5,814 bases of DNA, from positions 1-5,814 of the forward strand of contig CAIZHL010000009.1 in assembly GCA_903932755.1 (NCBI GenBank). Reading direction: 5' to 3'. Numbering within the stretch: the stretch's first letter is position 1; each line of letters starts with the position of its first letter. The DNA comes from an uncultured beta proteobacterium (GTDB taxonomy: Bacteria > Pseudomonadota > Gammaproteobacteria > Burkholderiales > Rhodocyclaceae). The notes beneath the pieces are model-generated. The model worked only from the letters and a program-made list of their open reading frames with translations. It was not told the DNA's origin and made no database searches. Shown in pieces: positions 5,548 to 5,814 of this stretch. The position numbers were made by a program, and so were the translations under genes.

Positions 5548-5814
5548 ATGAGCACAAAGCGCAAGGCTTTGCCCAAGGGCATCGCGGCAGGTGAATTCGA
5601 CAAGGCGATCGGCGAGCTCAAGACAATTCTTGGCGCCGAAAACGTCGTGGTGGATGAGATTCGCCTGGCCCCCTACAACAAGATCATGATGCCGGTGCCC
5701 AATGACCAGCACGCGCCCTCGGCCGCCATCACGCCCGCCAGCGTCGAGCAGATCCAGGGCGTGCTGAAGGTACTCAACAAGTACAAAATTCCGGTCTATC
5801 CGATCTCGACCGGC
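5548..5814 (+). CDS. pchF: 4-alkylphenol (p-cresol) methylhydroxylase flavoprotein subunit, N-terminal part
   Basis: The first 89 codons of the FAD-binding subunit are present and the right edge cuts the gene. Members are about 520 residues, with FAD covalently bound to a tyrosine further on that is not visible here. The N-terminus follows PchF closely from memory: LPKGIAAGEFDKAI, then APYNKIMMPV, then HAPSAAITPASVEQIQGVLK and IPVYPISTG, the start of the VAO/FAD_binding_4 domain. A GGAGA ribosome site (5536-5540) lies 7 bases before ATG 5548. No Sec or Tat signal is present, although the cytochrome partner is exported. The enzyme removes hydride from a 4-alkylphenol to give a quinone methide, adds water at the benzylic carbon and passes electrons to the cytochrome. 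The specific substrate (p-cresol, p-ethylphenol or eugenol-like) cannot be decided from this fragment. Confidence 0.92.
   Translation, partial: MSTKRKALPKGIAAGEFDKAIGELKTILGAENVVVDEIRLAPYNKIMMPVPNDQHAPSAAITPASVEQIQGVLKVLNKYKIPVYPISTG

Noticed and set aside
1..5814. CRISPR arrays, insertion sequences, tRNA or rRNA genes
   Set aside because: No regularly spaced repeats, transposase motifs, terminal inverted repeats or structural RNA signatures were visible.

Overview
This window looks like a catabolic region of an aromatic-degrading, GC-rich proteobacterium. The gene set (an XylR/DmpR-type sigma-54 activator, a p-cresol methylhydroxylase-type flavocytochrome and a DUF1302/DUF1329 envelope pair) fits a betaproteobacterium of the Rhodocyclales type (Azoarcus, Thauera, Aromatoleum or Sterolibacterium relatives). 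That taxon is inferred from gene content and general base composition only. All convincing genes are on the + strand.

Layout: (1) 1-1152 is the 3' part of a DUF1302-type outer-membrane beta-barrel gene, cut by the left edge. (2) 1230-2546 is a complete exported DUF1329 protein, preceded by a perfect 16-bp palindrome and followed by a strong GNRA-capped hairpin. (3) 2637-4370 is a complete one-component sigma-54-dependent activator with an XylR_N/V4R sensory domain. It keeps the residues that bind phenol and zinc in MopR. (4) 4371-4580 is a conspicuously AT-rich control region holding two XylR/DmpR-like activator sites, an IHF consensus site and a near-perfect -24/-12 sigma-54 promoter. (5) 4581-5814 is the operon driven by that promoter: a small exported c-type cytochrome (pchC-like), a Tat-signal protein of unknown function in the position of pchX, and the first 89 codons of the FAD-binding 4-alkylphenol hydroxylase subunit (pchF-like), cut by the right edge.

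How they fit together: a phenolic compound entering the cell would bind the activator. The activator would bind its two upstream sites and, with IHF bending the DNA, activate sigma-54 polymerase at about position 4537. The resulting flavocytochrome would oxidise a 4-alkylphenol such as p-cresol or p-ethylphenol at the benzylic carbon, passing electrons from FAD to cytochrome c. The DUF1302/DUF1329 pair upstream may move hydrophobic substrates or products across the envelope, but no function is visible directly.

The most intriguing point is the Tat-signal protein. It sits between a cytochrome with a Sec-type signal and a flavoprotein with no N-terminal export signal, so it is a candidate escort that carries the folded flavoprotein to the periplasm.
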